NCBI GenBank assembly: GCA_002367285.1
Contig: DFBF01000165.1
Coordinates: 1 to 6,708 of the forward strand
Length of the DNA: 6,708 bases
DNA from: Rhodobacteraceae bacterium UBA3087
GTDB lineage: Bacteria; Pseudomonadota; Alphaproteobacteria; Rhodobacterales; Rhodobacteraceae
Direction: 5' to 3'
This document shows, piece by piece, positions 1-5,356 of this stretch. The notes below the pieces were generated by a model, which had not been told where the DNA came from, did no database searches, and was given only the letters and a program-made list of their open reading frames with translations. Each line of letters begins with the position of its first letter. Positions within the stretch are counted from its first letter, which is position 1. Both the position numbers and the translations under genes were made by a program.

Positions 1-510
1 GGCGAAATATTCGATGTAGAATTCAGCGTTGTTCTTCAGCGACTGGCCATAGAGCGTGTGCAGAATGGCGTGGCCGGTGCGGTCGGCAGCAGCACAGGTG
101 CGCTGTACGGCGGGGCCTTCGCCGAATTCGGTGGTGTGGCCGCCGAACGGACGCTGGTAAATCTTGCCTTCTTCGGTGCGCGAGAAGGGCACACCATAGT
201 GTTCCAGCTCGTAAACCGCCTTGGGCGCTTCGCGGGCCAGGTATTCCATCGCATCCGTGTCGCCCAGCCAATCGCTGCCCTTCACGGTGTCATACATGTG
301 CCATTGCCAGTGGTCAGGGCCCATGTTGGACAGAGAGGCGGCGATGCCACCCTGCGCGGCAACCGTGTGCGAGCGCGTCGGGAAAACCTTAGTCACACAA
401 GCCGTGCGCAGGCCCTGTTCGGCCATGCCCAAAGTGGCACGCAGGCCCGCGCCACCGGCGCCGACCACAACCACGTCATATTCGTGGGTTTCGTATTCGT
501 AAGCAGTCAT
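1..510 (-). CDS. sdhA: Succinate dehydrogenase flavoprotein subunit, N-terminal 170 residues (truncated by window edge)
   Basis: Catalytic flavoprotein of respiratory complex II. It oxidises succinate to fumarate, linking the TCA cycle to the quinone pool on the cytoplasmic face of the inner membrane. The visible part holds the dinucleotide-binding motif GAGGAG (residues 17-22) after a beta strand of four valines. It also has RSHTVAAQGG, in which His48 corresponds to the histidine that binds FAD covalently in SdhA/FrdA proteins. Further conserved stretches are DHWQWHMYDTVKGSDWLGD and QRPFGGHTTEFG, in the order expected for the family. The ATG at 508-510 is preceded by a GGGGA ribosome-binding site, and only 12 bp separate it from the sdhD stop codon, so it is translated from the sdhCDA message. 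The family is about 600 residues long, so roughly 70% of the gene lies beyond position 1. No frame disruption is seen. Identification is secure. Confidence 0.98.
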   Translation of the reverse strand, partial: MTAYEYETHEYDVVVVGAGGAGLRATLGMAEQGLRTACVTKVFPTRSHTVAAQGGIAASLSNMGPDHWQWHMYDTVKGSDWLGDTDAMEYLAREAPKAVYELEHYGVPFSRTEEGKIYQRPFGGHTTEFGEGPAVQRTCAAADRTGHAILHTLYGQSLKNNAEFYIEYFA

Positions 511-522
511 GTTCCGGTCCCC

Positions 523-900
523 TTACGCGGTAAACGCGATTTTCAGGATGGCGAAGACGCCGGTCAGTGCGAAAAGCGAGCACAGCAGGCGGATGGTGAT
601 CATCAGGACCAGTTCGGTCCGGCCATGGGCGTAATCCTCGATCACCACTTGCAGACCCTGGAACAGGTGCAGGATGGCGGTCAGGATGAAGGCAATGGCG
701 ATGATCGCGTTGACGGGGTGGGAATAGGCCGCGCGCACCTCTTCATAGCCTGAGCCCAGGTTATAGGCGAAGGGGAAGATGAACAGCGGGGTCAGCACCA
801 CCAGCGCGATGGCGCTGAGGCGTTGTTCCCAGAAATGCGTGGTGCCGGTCTTGGCTGCGCCCAGGCCGTGCACGCGCGAATGGTCGGTCTTGAAAGGCAT
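523..900 (-). CDS. sdhD: Succinate dehydrogenase membrane anchor subunit SdhD
   Basis: Hydrophobic anchor of complex II. With SdhC it holds the SdhAB dimer on the membrane and forms the ubiquinone and heme b sites. The 125-residue protein has a basic, polar N-terminus and then three membrane segments, roughly residues 29-48, 63-84 and 97-121. The stretch from His78 to Tyr90 (ending QVVIEDY) aligns without gaps to E. coli SdhD His71 to Asp82-Tyr83. His78 is therefore the likely heme-proximal histidine and Tyr90 the quinone-site tyrosine. Its AGGAGGG ribosome-binding site runs directly out of the sdhC stop codon (TAAGGAGGG), 10 bp before the ATG, so translation is probably coupled to sdhC. Length is normal for the family. 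Confidence 0.95.
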   Translation of the reverse strand: MPFKTDHSRVHGLGAAKTGTTHFWEQRLSAIALVVLTPLFIFPFAYNLGSGYEEVRAAYSHPVNAIIAIAFILTAILHLFQGLQVVIEDYAHGRTELVLMITIRLLCSLFALTGVFAILKIAFTA

Positions 901-910
901 GTGACCCTCC

Positions 911-1294
911 TTACGCCAGGATGATGGTGATAAGAGACAGGACTGCGGCGGTGATCAGCGCGGCAATGCCGGACCGTTTCACGCGACGTTGCCCCAGGCC
1001 GGACCCGGTATCCCAGACCAGGTGACGCACACCGGAACAGAAGTGGTACCAAATGGCCAGAAGCGAGACGAACATAATGATGTCGCCGATCCACGAGGTC
1101 ATGACCCAGTTGGCGGTCGCAAAGTATTCTTCGGACGTTGCTGCCGCCAGGAACCACCAGACGATCAGCATCGCCGTGATCGACATGCCGACACCGGTGA
1201 TCCGGTGCGTGATCGACATGATACCGTTCAATGGCATGCGATAGATGGATAGGTGGGGTGACAGCGGGCGATTGCCCCGGTTCACGTCGGCCAT
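911..1294 (-). CDS. sdhC: Succinate dehydrogenase cytochrome b556 subunit SdhC
   Basis: Cytochrome b subunit of complex II, forming the quinone-reduction site with SdhD. The 127-residue protein has the family signature RPLSPHLSIY (9-18) and SITHRITG (27-34). Ser27 and Arg31 match the E. coli SdhC quinone-site residues of the same number, and His84 in HFCSGVRH matches the heme b ligand His84. Three membrane segments are visible, around residues 34-52, 68-90 and 109-126. I chose the start at 1294 because AAGGGGG lies 5 bp upstream and the protein then begins MADVNRGNRPLSPH, as in the family. An in-frame ATG at 1360 would add 22 polar residues with no homology expected. This is the first gene of the sdhCDA(B) operon, and the two palindromes at 1418-1448 lie about 125-155 bp upstream of its start codon. 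Confidence 0.96.
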   Translation of the reverse strand: MADVNRGNRPLSPHLSIYRMPLNGIMSITHRITGVGMSITAMLIVWWFLAAATSEEYFATANWVMTSWIGDIIMFVSLLAIWYHFCSGVRHLVWDTGSGLGQRRVKRSGIAALITAAVLSLITIILA

Positions 1295-1387
1295 AATAGC
1301 CCCCTTCTCTGTCTGTTTCGACTTTGTCCCAAGGAATACCGGTTTTTGGCGCAGAGTCACGCCAGAACAGTCGGGTTTTTCGGTGAA

Positions 1388-1397
1388 TTTGCGCTAA
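1388..1397. promoter_or_regulatory. Possible LacI-type (CceR-like) half-conserved operator upstream of sdhC
   Basis: TTTGCGCTAA is a GCGC-centred near-palindrome with a single mismatched pair (TTAGCGCAAA on the sdh coding strand). LacI-family operators typically have a central CG step. The LacI-family regulator CceR of R. sphaeroides activates TCA genes, so a role here is conceivable. The match is short and the assignment speculative. It lies between the TGTGATCACA pair and sdhC. Confidence 0.25.
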
Positions 1398-1417
1398 TAA
1401 AGCAGGTTTTGCCTTTA

Positions 1418-1448
1418 TGTGATCACAGTGCTGCGAAATGTGATCACA
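1418..1448. promoter_or_regulatory. Two identical palindromic operator-like sites (TGTGATCACA x2, 21-bp period)
   Basis: The perfect 10-bp palindrome TGTGATCACA occurs at 1418-1427 and again at 1439-1448. The shared core is 12 bp (ATGTGATCACAG at 1417-1428 and 1438-1449). The centre-to-centre distance is exactly 21 bp, two helical turns, so two dimers would bind the same DNA face. The short dyad with a TGATCA core resembles sites of GntR-family FCD regulators. In R. sphaeroides the GntR-family protein AkgR activates TCA-cycle genes and is encoded near sdh, which makes an AkgR orthologue a reasonable candidate. That assignment is inference: I do not reliably remember the AkgR consensus. It is not a CRP site, because there is no 6-bp spacer between TGTGA and TCACA. 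Confidence 0.65.
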
Positions 1449-1531
1449 GATTGCGTGTTTGCTGAACTTAACGTGTTTTGCATCCAATCATGGGCGTATC
1501 CCGTCCCGCAAGCAGGGCAGACCGGAAATCC

Positions 1532-2371
1532 TCAGTCCGCCAAACGGCCCAGATGGGCGGCAAATTCGGTGCAAAAGATGATTTCTTTCGGGCCAGGATC
1601 ATAAAAGGCGTTCACTTCGCCGCAGGGAATGACCGAGACGACCAGTTTCTCGGGCAGCACTATGGCGTTGTTCAGCCGGGCGACCTCGGCTTTCACGAAT
1701 TGCACAAGATGGGTGTCTTCGCGCAGCACCCAATCCATTTGGATCGAGGTGCCCGGCGCGTCTTGCGCCAGCTTGTCCAGCACGCCGCTCCAGGATCGGT
1801 TGGCCAGTTCGAATTCATCCTCGCAGGTGGCGGCGCGGGCCTCAGGCAGGCCAAGTTCCAGTGCCAAATCCTCGCGTTCATCGGGCTTTGCGCCATAGAA
1901 CAGACAGACCAAGTTGAAATAGCGTTGCCGCCCGGTGCCATGCACATCCCATTCCGCCAGCTCATAACCGCGCGCCGCGTCGCGTTCTGCATCGGTGGAA
2001 TAGGCGGCGGCCGCGTCATAGGCCAGCCGGATCGCGTTGTTTTCATCATGCAGACGGTTCATCAGAATGACGCTGAAGGTGTCGGCGGCGAATTCCTCGG
2101 GCCCGAACACGGGCAGTTCCAGGATGTCGATCACTGCGTGGCCCAGTTCGTGATACAGTGTTTCGATCACATTGCTTTCGATGAACCGCTGGCGTTGGCT
2201 GACGACGGGCTGGGTTGCCGTCGCCACCTGGGGCTCGTCCGGGACAAAGGTGACGGTGGGCGGGGGCAGGTCTTCGGTCGGTGGGGTCGAGGTATTGCCG
2301 TCCTCCTTTGCAAGGGCAGGAAGGGCAATACCAAGAGCGGCAACGAGCGTGATGAAAGACCTGATAAACAT
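1532..2371 (-). CDS. Exported DUF4344 putative zinc metallopeptidase
   Basis: A 279-residue protein with a clear Sec signal peptide: Arg4, a hydrophobic core at 5-18, and probable cleavage after ALA at 21. A low-complexity Pro/Thr linker (about 28-55) precedes the mature domain. The motif YHELGHAVID gives HExxH at His74-His78, and PEEFAAD (91-97) follows 13 residues later. This is the arrangement of the DUF4344 putative metallopeptidase family, in which Glu92/Glu93 or Asp97 could be the third zinc ligand. Four cysteines (156, 183, 250, 267) could form two disulfides in the periplasm. The protein starts only 6 bp after the mch stop codon with a weak ribosome-binding site, so it is probably co-transcribed and perhaps translationally coupled. 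The substrate is unknown, and protease activity is predicted from the motif only. Family assignment is from memory of the motif layout. Confidence 0.85.
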   Translation of the reverse strand: MFIRSFITLVAALGIALPALAKEDGNTSTPPTEDLPPPTVTFVPDEPQVATATQPVVSQRQRFIESNVIETLYHELGHAVIDILELPVFGPEEFAADTFSVILMNRLHDENNAIRLAYDAAAAYSTDAERDAARGYELAEWDVHGTGRQRYFNLVCLFYGAKPDEREDLALELGLPEARAATCEDEFELANRSWSGVLDKLAQDAPGTSIQMDWVLREDTHLVQFVKAEVARLNNAIVLPEKLVVSVIPCGEVNAFYDPGPKEIIFCTEFAAHLGRLAD

Positions 2372-2377
2372 GTCTTA

Positions 2378-3424
2378 TCAGGTGGGCATAAGGGCCCAGT
2401 AGTCAAGATCAAGCATGACCTCGGGGCGGTATTTTCCGTCTTCCCCACGCAGTGCGAATTCAGGTGCGCCATGTTTGACCGCGACCAGTCGCAGGCGGAT
2501 TGCGCCCACGCCCGGCGCGGATGTTTCCGCCTTGTCCAGAACCTCGCTCCAGGCGCGGATCGTGTCGCCGGCGAAACAGGGGTTCGCATGCGCCCCCGCA
2601 TTCAGCCCGACGATCATCTGCGCGTTCGCCAGCCCGTTGAAGGACAGAGCGCGCGCCATGGAAATCACGTGACCACCATAGATCAGCTGTTTGCCATCGG
2701 GGCGGTTGGTGGCGTCAAAATGCACCTTGGCGGTGTTCTGCCACAGGCGCGTGGCCAGCATGTGTTCGGCCTCATCCACGGTGACACCATCGACATGGTC
2801 GATCTTTTCGCCGACCTCATAGTCGCCCCAGCGGTGGCGTTCGCCCGCAAGCGTGAAATCATAGCGGCCGAAGTCCAGCCCCTCAGGGATCACCAGATCG
2901 CTGGCGGCCAGCGTCGGTTTCAACTCGGGGATCAGCGTGTCTGGCGCATCGGCGTCCAGATCGCGTTTCTTCACCATGACCCAGCGGATGTAGTCCAGCA
3001 CCTCATCACCGTGCTGGTTCAGCCCCTTGGTGCGCACCCAAACCACGCCGGACTTGCCGTTAGAATTCTGTTTCAGACCGATCACTTGGCTGGTCGACCG
3101 CAGCGTGTCGCCCGGATAAACCGGTTTCAGCCAGCGCCCTTCGCCATAGCCCAGGTTAGCGACCGCGTTCAACGATACGTCCGGCACGGTTTTGCCAAAC
3201 ACCACATGGAAGGTGGCCAGATCGTCGATGGGTGACCCCTCCAGCCCACTGTCGCGCGCGAATTCATCCGAGGAATACAGCGCATGGCGCGCCGGATACA
3301 GCGCGTGATACATGGCGCGTTCGCCGCCCGACACGGTGCGCGGCACGGCGTGGGTGATCACCTCGCCAATGCGATAGTCTTCGAAAAAGCGACCGGTGTT
3401 CGTCTTGGCGGTTTGGGGGGCCAT
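2378..3424 (-). CDS. mch: Mesaconyl-CoA hydratase (beta-methylmalyl-CoA dehydratase), tandem MaoC/hotdog protein
   Basis: Predicted cytoplasmic enzyme of the ethylmalonyl-CoA pathway. It interconverts mesaconyl-C1-CoA plus water and (2R,3S)-beta-methylmalyl-CoA during acetyl-CoA assimilation. The 348-residue protein contains two MaoC-like hotdog domains, about residues 12-155 and 185-345. Equivalent elements recur in both: VYPGDTLR at 102-109 and CFAGDTIRAWSEV at 283-295. The first-domain region around YPARHALYSSDEFA replaces the classical GDxNPxH hydratase motif, as expected for this divergent subfamily. R. sphaeroides Mch is of similar length (about 343 residues). The start is supported by AGGAG 7 bp upstream and by the 1-nt TAATG overlap with the preceding DUF1737 gene. 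The adjacent mcl2 strengthens the assignment. A generic MaoC dehydratase would be the fallback call. Confidence 0.88.
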   Translation of the reverse strand: MAPQTAKTNTGRFFEDYRIGEVITHAVPRTVSGGERAMYHALYPARHALYSSDEFARDSGLEGSPIDDLATFHVVFGKTVPDVSLNAVANLGYGEGRWLKPVYPGDTLRSTSQVIGLKQNSNGKSGVVWVRTKGLNQHGDEVLDYIRWVMVKKRDLDADAPDTLIPELKPTLAASDLVIPEGLDFGRYDFTLAGERHRWGDYEVGEKIDHVDGVTVDEAEHMLATRLWQNTAKVHFDATNRPDGKQLIYGGHVISMARALSFNGLANAQMIVGLNAGAHANPCFAGDTIRAWSEVLDKAETSAPGVGAIRLRLVAVKHGAPEFALRGEDGKYRPEVMLDLDYWALMPT

Positions 3425-3627
3425 TACTGTGCTCCTAGTTTCATGTCGGGGGTATAGGTGCCGGGGGCATTTTTGGTGACCGCCTGGGCGCAGCGCATCA
3501 CGCCCGCCACCTGGTCAAACGCATAAGAGGGGTCGCCATGCAGCGCCCAGCCCTTGTTCAGCGCCTCGGTCACCTTGTGGCAAAAGGCGGATGTGTCTTC
3601 TTCGGTCAGCAGGCGATACAGTTTCAT
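3424..3627 (-). CDS. DUF1737-family small protein
   Basis: A 67-residue soluble protein of the DUF1737 type. It starts KLYRLLTEEDTSAFCHKVTEALNKGWALHGDPSYAF, in which a helix leading into a GW.L.G turn resembles the small domain that gives the family its name. It has two cysteines (16 and 46) and no signal peptide or membrane segment. The ATG overlaps the nnrU stop by 4 nt (ATGA), and its TAA overlaps the mch start by 1 nt, so it is coupled at both ends. No function is established. Its fixed position suggests an accessory role to its neighbours, but that is inference. Confidence 0.85.
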   Translation of the reverse strand: MKLYRLLTEEDTSAFCHKVTEALNKGWALHGDPSYAFDQVAGVMRCAQAVTKNAPGTYTPDMKLGAQ

Positions 3628-4181
3628 CCGTAGGTCCCCAGGAAAGGGTGATAGCCCAGCAAATAGTGCAAAAAGGCGATGATGGCATAAAGCACGAGCG
3701 TGACGACGCCCAGCTTGATGTCCTTGGAAAACGGGCCGCGGTCCGGGCGCTGCCAGGGGCCGGTTGCGCGGTTGATCACGATGATTTCCAGCACAGCCCA
3801 GATCGCCAGGGATGCGAACAGAACAACCGAGATCAGGTCGCCATTCACCAACAGGTGCGAGGCGGCCCAGACCAGCATGCCCATCAGCATGGGATGGCGG
3901 ATTTTCGTTTTCGTCACGCCGGACGCGTCGCCCGCGCCGAACAGAAAGATCGACACAAGCATGGTCAGGTTGACCAGATGGCCCATGCCGGGCAGGGGCG
4001 TGTAGACGGGGATGAACTCCGCGCCGCGCACGCCGATGATCATCGCCAGCAACCCGGAAAAGATGATCAGGGCGGACAGGCCTTTGGCCTTTTGTCCCAT
4101 GCTTTCATGGGCGCCGGGCAAGATGCGTTTCCAGAAATGCCCGGCGTACCAGAGCGCGATACCGATAAGTGTCAGGGTCAT
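3624..4181 (-). CDS. NnrU-family integral membrane protein
   Basis: A 185-residue polytopic membrane protein of the NnrU family, named for a gene linked to nitrite/nitric oxide reductase expression in Rhodobacter; the biochemical function is undefined. About six hydrophobic segments are visible (roughly 2-16, 35-50, 67-83, 98-111, 116-136 and 156-174). Conserved-looking elements are WYAGHFWKR near the N-terminus, KIRHPMLMG (93-101) and WAASHLLVNGD (105-115). Histidines 15, 96, 109 and 172 sit in or near membrane segments. The plant carotenoid isomerase Z-ISO is a heme-b-binding relative of NnrU, so heme binding is possible. I chose the ATG at 4181 because GGAGGG lies 5 bp upstream and it follows the mcl2 stop by 1 bp. 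An in-frame ATG at 4202 would overlap mcl2 and lacks such a site. The gene is probably co-transcribed with mcl2, DUF1737 and mch. Confidence 0.88.
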   Translation of the reverse strand: MTLTLIGIALWYAGHFWKRILPGAHESMGQKAKGLSALIIFSGLLAMIIGVRGAEFIPVYTPLPGMGHLVNLTMLVSIFLFGAGDASGVTKTKIRHPMLMGMLVWAASHLLVNGDLISVVLFASLAIWAVLEIIVINRATGPWQRPDRGPFSKDIKLGVVTLVLYAIIAFLHYLLGYHPFLGTYG

Positions 4182-4182
4182 G

Positions 4183-5037
4183 TCAGCCCTCCAAAGCTGC
4201 AATGGCCTCCGCTTTGGACAGCAGGGCCTTTGCGGTCACGATATGCAGGTTCTCGACGATTTTACCATCAACAACTGCAACGCCCTGACCAGCAGCTCCC
4301 GCAGCGTCAAAGGCTTCGATCTGACGCTGGGCCAGGTCGATTTCGGCCTCGGATGGTGCAAAGGCGGCGTTGGCCACGGCCAACTGGGCGGGGTGGATCA
4401 ACGTCTTGCCGTCCATGCCCATGTCGCGGCCCTGATCGCATTCGGCTTTCAGCCCGTCGTCATCCTTGAAGGCATTATAGACACCGTCGATGATGGTCAC
4501 GCCATGGGCTTTTGCGGCCAGAAGGCACAGGTGCAACCCTCCCATCATTGGCAGGCGGTCGGCGCGAAACCGGGTGTTCAGTTCTTTGGCCAGGTCATTG
4601 GTGCCCATGACAAAGCCCTTCAGGCGCGGGTGCGCGGCGATTTCGGCGGCGTTCAACATGCCAAGCGGGGTTTCCATCATGGCCCACAGATCGACATCGG
4701 GGATCAGCGCGGCCAATTCGTCCAGTTGCGCGGCGCTGTCGACTTTTGGCATCAGGATCGCATCAATATCGGCGCCCACGAAGGCGGCGACATCGTCTTT
4801 GCCCCATGTGGTGTCAAAGCCGTTGATGCGTACGATCTTGGCGCGCGGCCCGTATCCGCCCTTGTCCAGCTCGGCCTTCAGAATGGCGCGGGCTTCGATT
4901 TTTGCATCCGGCGCGACGGCGTCTTCGAGGTCGAAAATGATCGCATCGGCGGCCAACCCGCGCGCTTTTTCCAAGGCACGGTCTTTTGAACCGGGGATAT
5001 ACAGCACGGAGCGGTAGGGGCGCAGGGTCTGGGTCAT
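4183..5037 (-). CDS. mcl2: (3S)-malyl-CoA thioesterase, CitE/HpcH-aldolase-like family
   Basis: A 284-residue cytoplasmic TIM-barrel protein of the CitE/malyl-CoA lyase superfamily. Family motifs appear in order: RSVLYIPGSKDRALEKA (9-25), IFDLEDAVAPD (34-44), VRINGFDT (69-76), MPKV (96-99), METPLG (121-126), GTNDLAKE (145-152), DGVYNAFKD and GMDGKTLIHPAQ. Glu122 and Asp148 are the expected magnesium ligands. Automatic pipelines would probably call this a citrate lyase beta subunit, but there is no citF or citD nearby. The context (mch, nnrU, mdh and sdh) matches R. sphaeroides Mcl2, shown to hydrolyse (3S)-malyl-CoA to malate and CoA, completing an apparent malate synthase activity with Mcl1. 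The thioesterase call rests on synteny, since lyase and thioesterase cannot be separated by eye. It has a GAGGAAG ribosome-binding site and is first in its cluster. Confidence 0.85.
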   Translation of the reverse strand: MTQTLRPYRSVLYIPGSKDRALEKARGLAADAIIFDLEDAVAPDAKIEARAILKAELDKGGYGPRAKIVRINGFDTTWGKDDVAAFVGADIDAILMPKVDSAAQLDELAALIPDVDLWAMMETPLGMLNAAEIAAHPRLKGFVMGTNDLAKELNTRFRADRLPMMGGLHLCLLAAKAHGVTIIDGVYNAFKDDDGLKAECDQGRDMGMDGKTLIHPAQLAVANAAFAPSEAEIDLAQRQIEAFDAAGAAGQGVAVVDGKIVENLHIVTAKALLSKAEAIAALEG

Positions 5038-5061
5038 TGATTCTTCCTCTGAGCAATATTG

Positions 5062-5077
5062 TTGCGCAAATGATCAT
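5062..5077. promoter_or_regulatory. Adjacent palindromes upstream of mcl2 (TTGCGCAA and ATGATCAT), possible operators
   Basis: Two perfect 8-bp palindromes lie back to back, TTGCGCAA at 5062-5069 and ATGATCAT at 5070-5077, 25-40 bp before the mcl2 start codon. The second shares the TGATCA core of the sdhC sites. The first resembles the GCGC-centred element upstream of sdhC, and also loosely the TTTGCAAA-type sites of ScfR/RamB regulators that control ethylmalonyl-CoA genes in relatives. Short palindromes arise easily by chance, so this is a candidate only. Confidence 0.3.
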
Positions 5078-5228
5078 AGGGGCGCATGAATCCGCAAGAG
5101 CAAAATCGCCGCAGCGCAGAAATTTTTCCACTCACTTCGCGGGTTCACCAACCTGCACGTCTTGGCGAACGCTGCATTAACCAGTTCTTTGCGCCCGACA
5201 CCGCAGGATTTCCGTGCATGTCGAGTGA

Positions 5229-5327
5229 CGGGAGGGCCCGCGGATGGCCGCCGTTTGAGAAACGGGAAGAGGCTCGGCGCCTGGAACGGAAGGGGCTGTT
5301 TGTCGCCGGGAAACCGGACGGCCCGGC
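5229..5327 (+). other. Series of four short perfect stem-loops in the 5' region of the small secreted protein gene
   Basis: On the plus strand four perfect hairpins follow one another. They are CGGG/CCCG at 5229-5240, CCGTTT/AAACGG with a 3-nt loop at 5251-5265, AGGC/GCCT at 5270-5282, and CCGG-GAAA-CCGG, a GNRA-capped stem, at 5306-5317. The last can be replaced by a longer-range alternative pairing, GCCGGG (5305-5310) with CCCGGC (5322-5327). The stretch ends about 30 bp before the start codon at 5357. It may be a structured mRNA leader or a small RNA, or a by-product of high GC content. No known riboswitch class is recognised. Confidence 0.3.
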
Positions 5328-5356
5328 TGACACCTCCAATATGAAAGGGAAGACCC

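Larger units (their letters stand above)
1295..1531. promoter_or_regulatory. Intergenic regulatory region and leader upstream of sdhC
   Basis: This 237-bp gap separates the DUF4344 stop codon from sdhC and must carry the sdh operon promoter unless sdh is read only from mcl2. It is visibly more AT-rich than the flanking genes and contains no plausible coding frame. It holds the paired TGTGATCACA sites and a GCGC-centred near-palindrome, both listed separately. I could not identify convincing -35 and -10 boxes, which would fit an activator-dependent promoter. No rho-independent terminator for the upstream cluster is evident, so some read-through from the mch cluster into sdh is possible. Confidence 0.6.
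5038..5356. promoter_or_regulatory. Divergent intergenic region between mcl2 and the small secreted protein gene
   Basis: A 319-bp region with no gene I can support. The mcl2-proximal third is AT-rich and holds the mcl2 ribosome-binding site, a TTGCGCAA palindrome (5062-5069) and an ATGATCAT palindrome (5070-5077). The second of these overlaps TATGAT on the mcl2 strand, a possible -10 box. The rest, from about 5225, is GC-rich and carries a run of small perfect hairpins in front of the plus-strand gene. It must contain the mcl2 cluster promoter, and probably that of the plus-strand gene too. No strong -35/-10 pair with a standard 16-18-bp spacer was found on either strand. Confidence 0.5.

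Noticed and set aside
58..753. Plus-strand open frames opposite sdhA and sdhD
   Set aside because: They are antisense to well-conserved sdh genes and cross the sdhA-sdhD boundary without any domain signal.
911..1360. Longer sdhC starting at the ATG at 1360
   Set aside because: The extra 22 residues are polar and unlike SdhC N-termini, and the start at 1294 has a strong AAGGGGG site at 5 bp.
1418..1448. CRP or FNR binding sites upstream of sdhC
   Set aside because: The TGTGA and TCACA half-sites are fused into TGTGATCACA without the 6-bp spacer CRP needs, and FNR's TTGAT-N4-ATCAA is absent.
1478..3235. A 585-codon open frame on the plus strand
   Set aside because: It lies entirely antisense to the DUF4344 and mch genes, which have clear motifs, ribosome-binding sites and operon spacing. 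Its translation has the odd composition of a GC-rich antisense shadow and no recognisable domain.
3624..4202. Longer nnrU starting at the ATG at 4202
   Set aside because: It would overlap mcl2 by 20 bp and lacks a ribosome-binding site, while the ATG at 4181 has GGAGGG 5 bp upstream.
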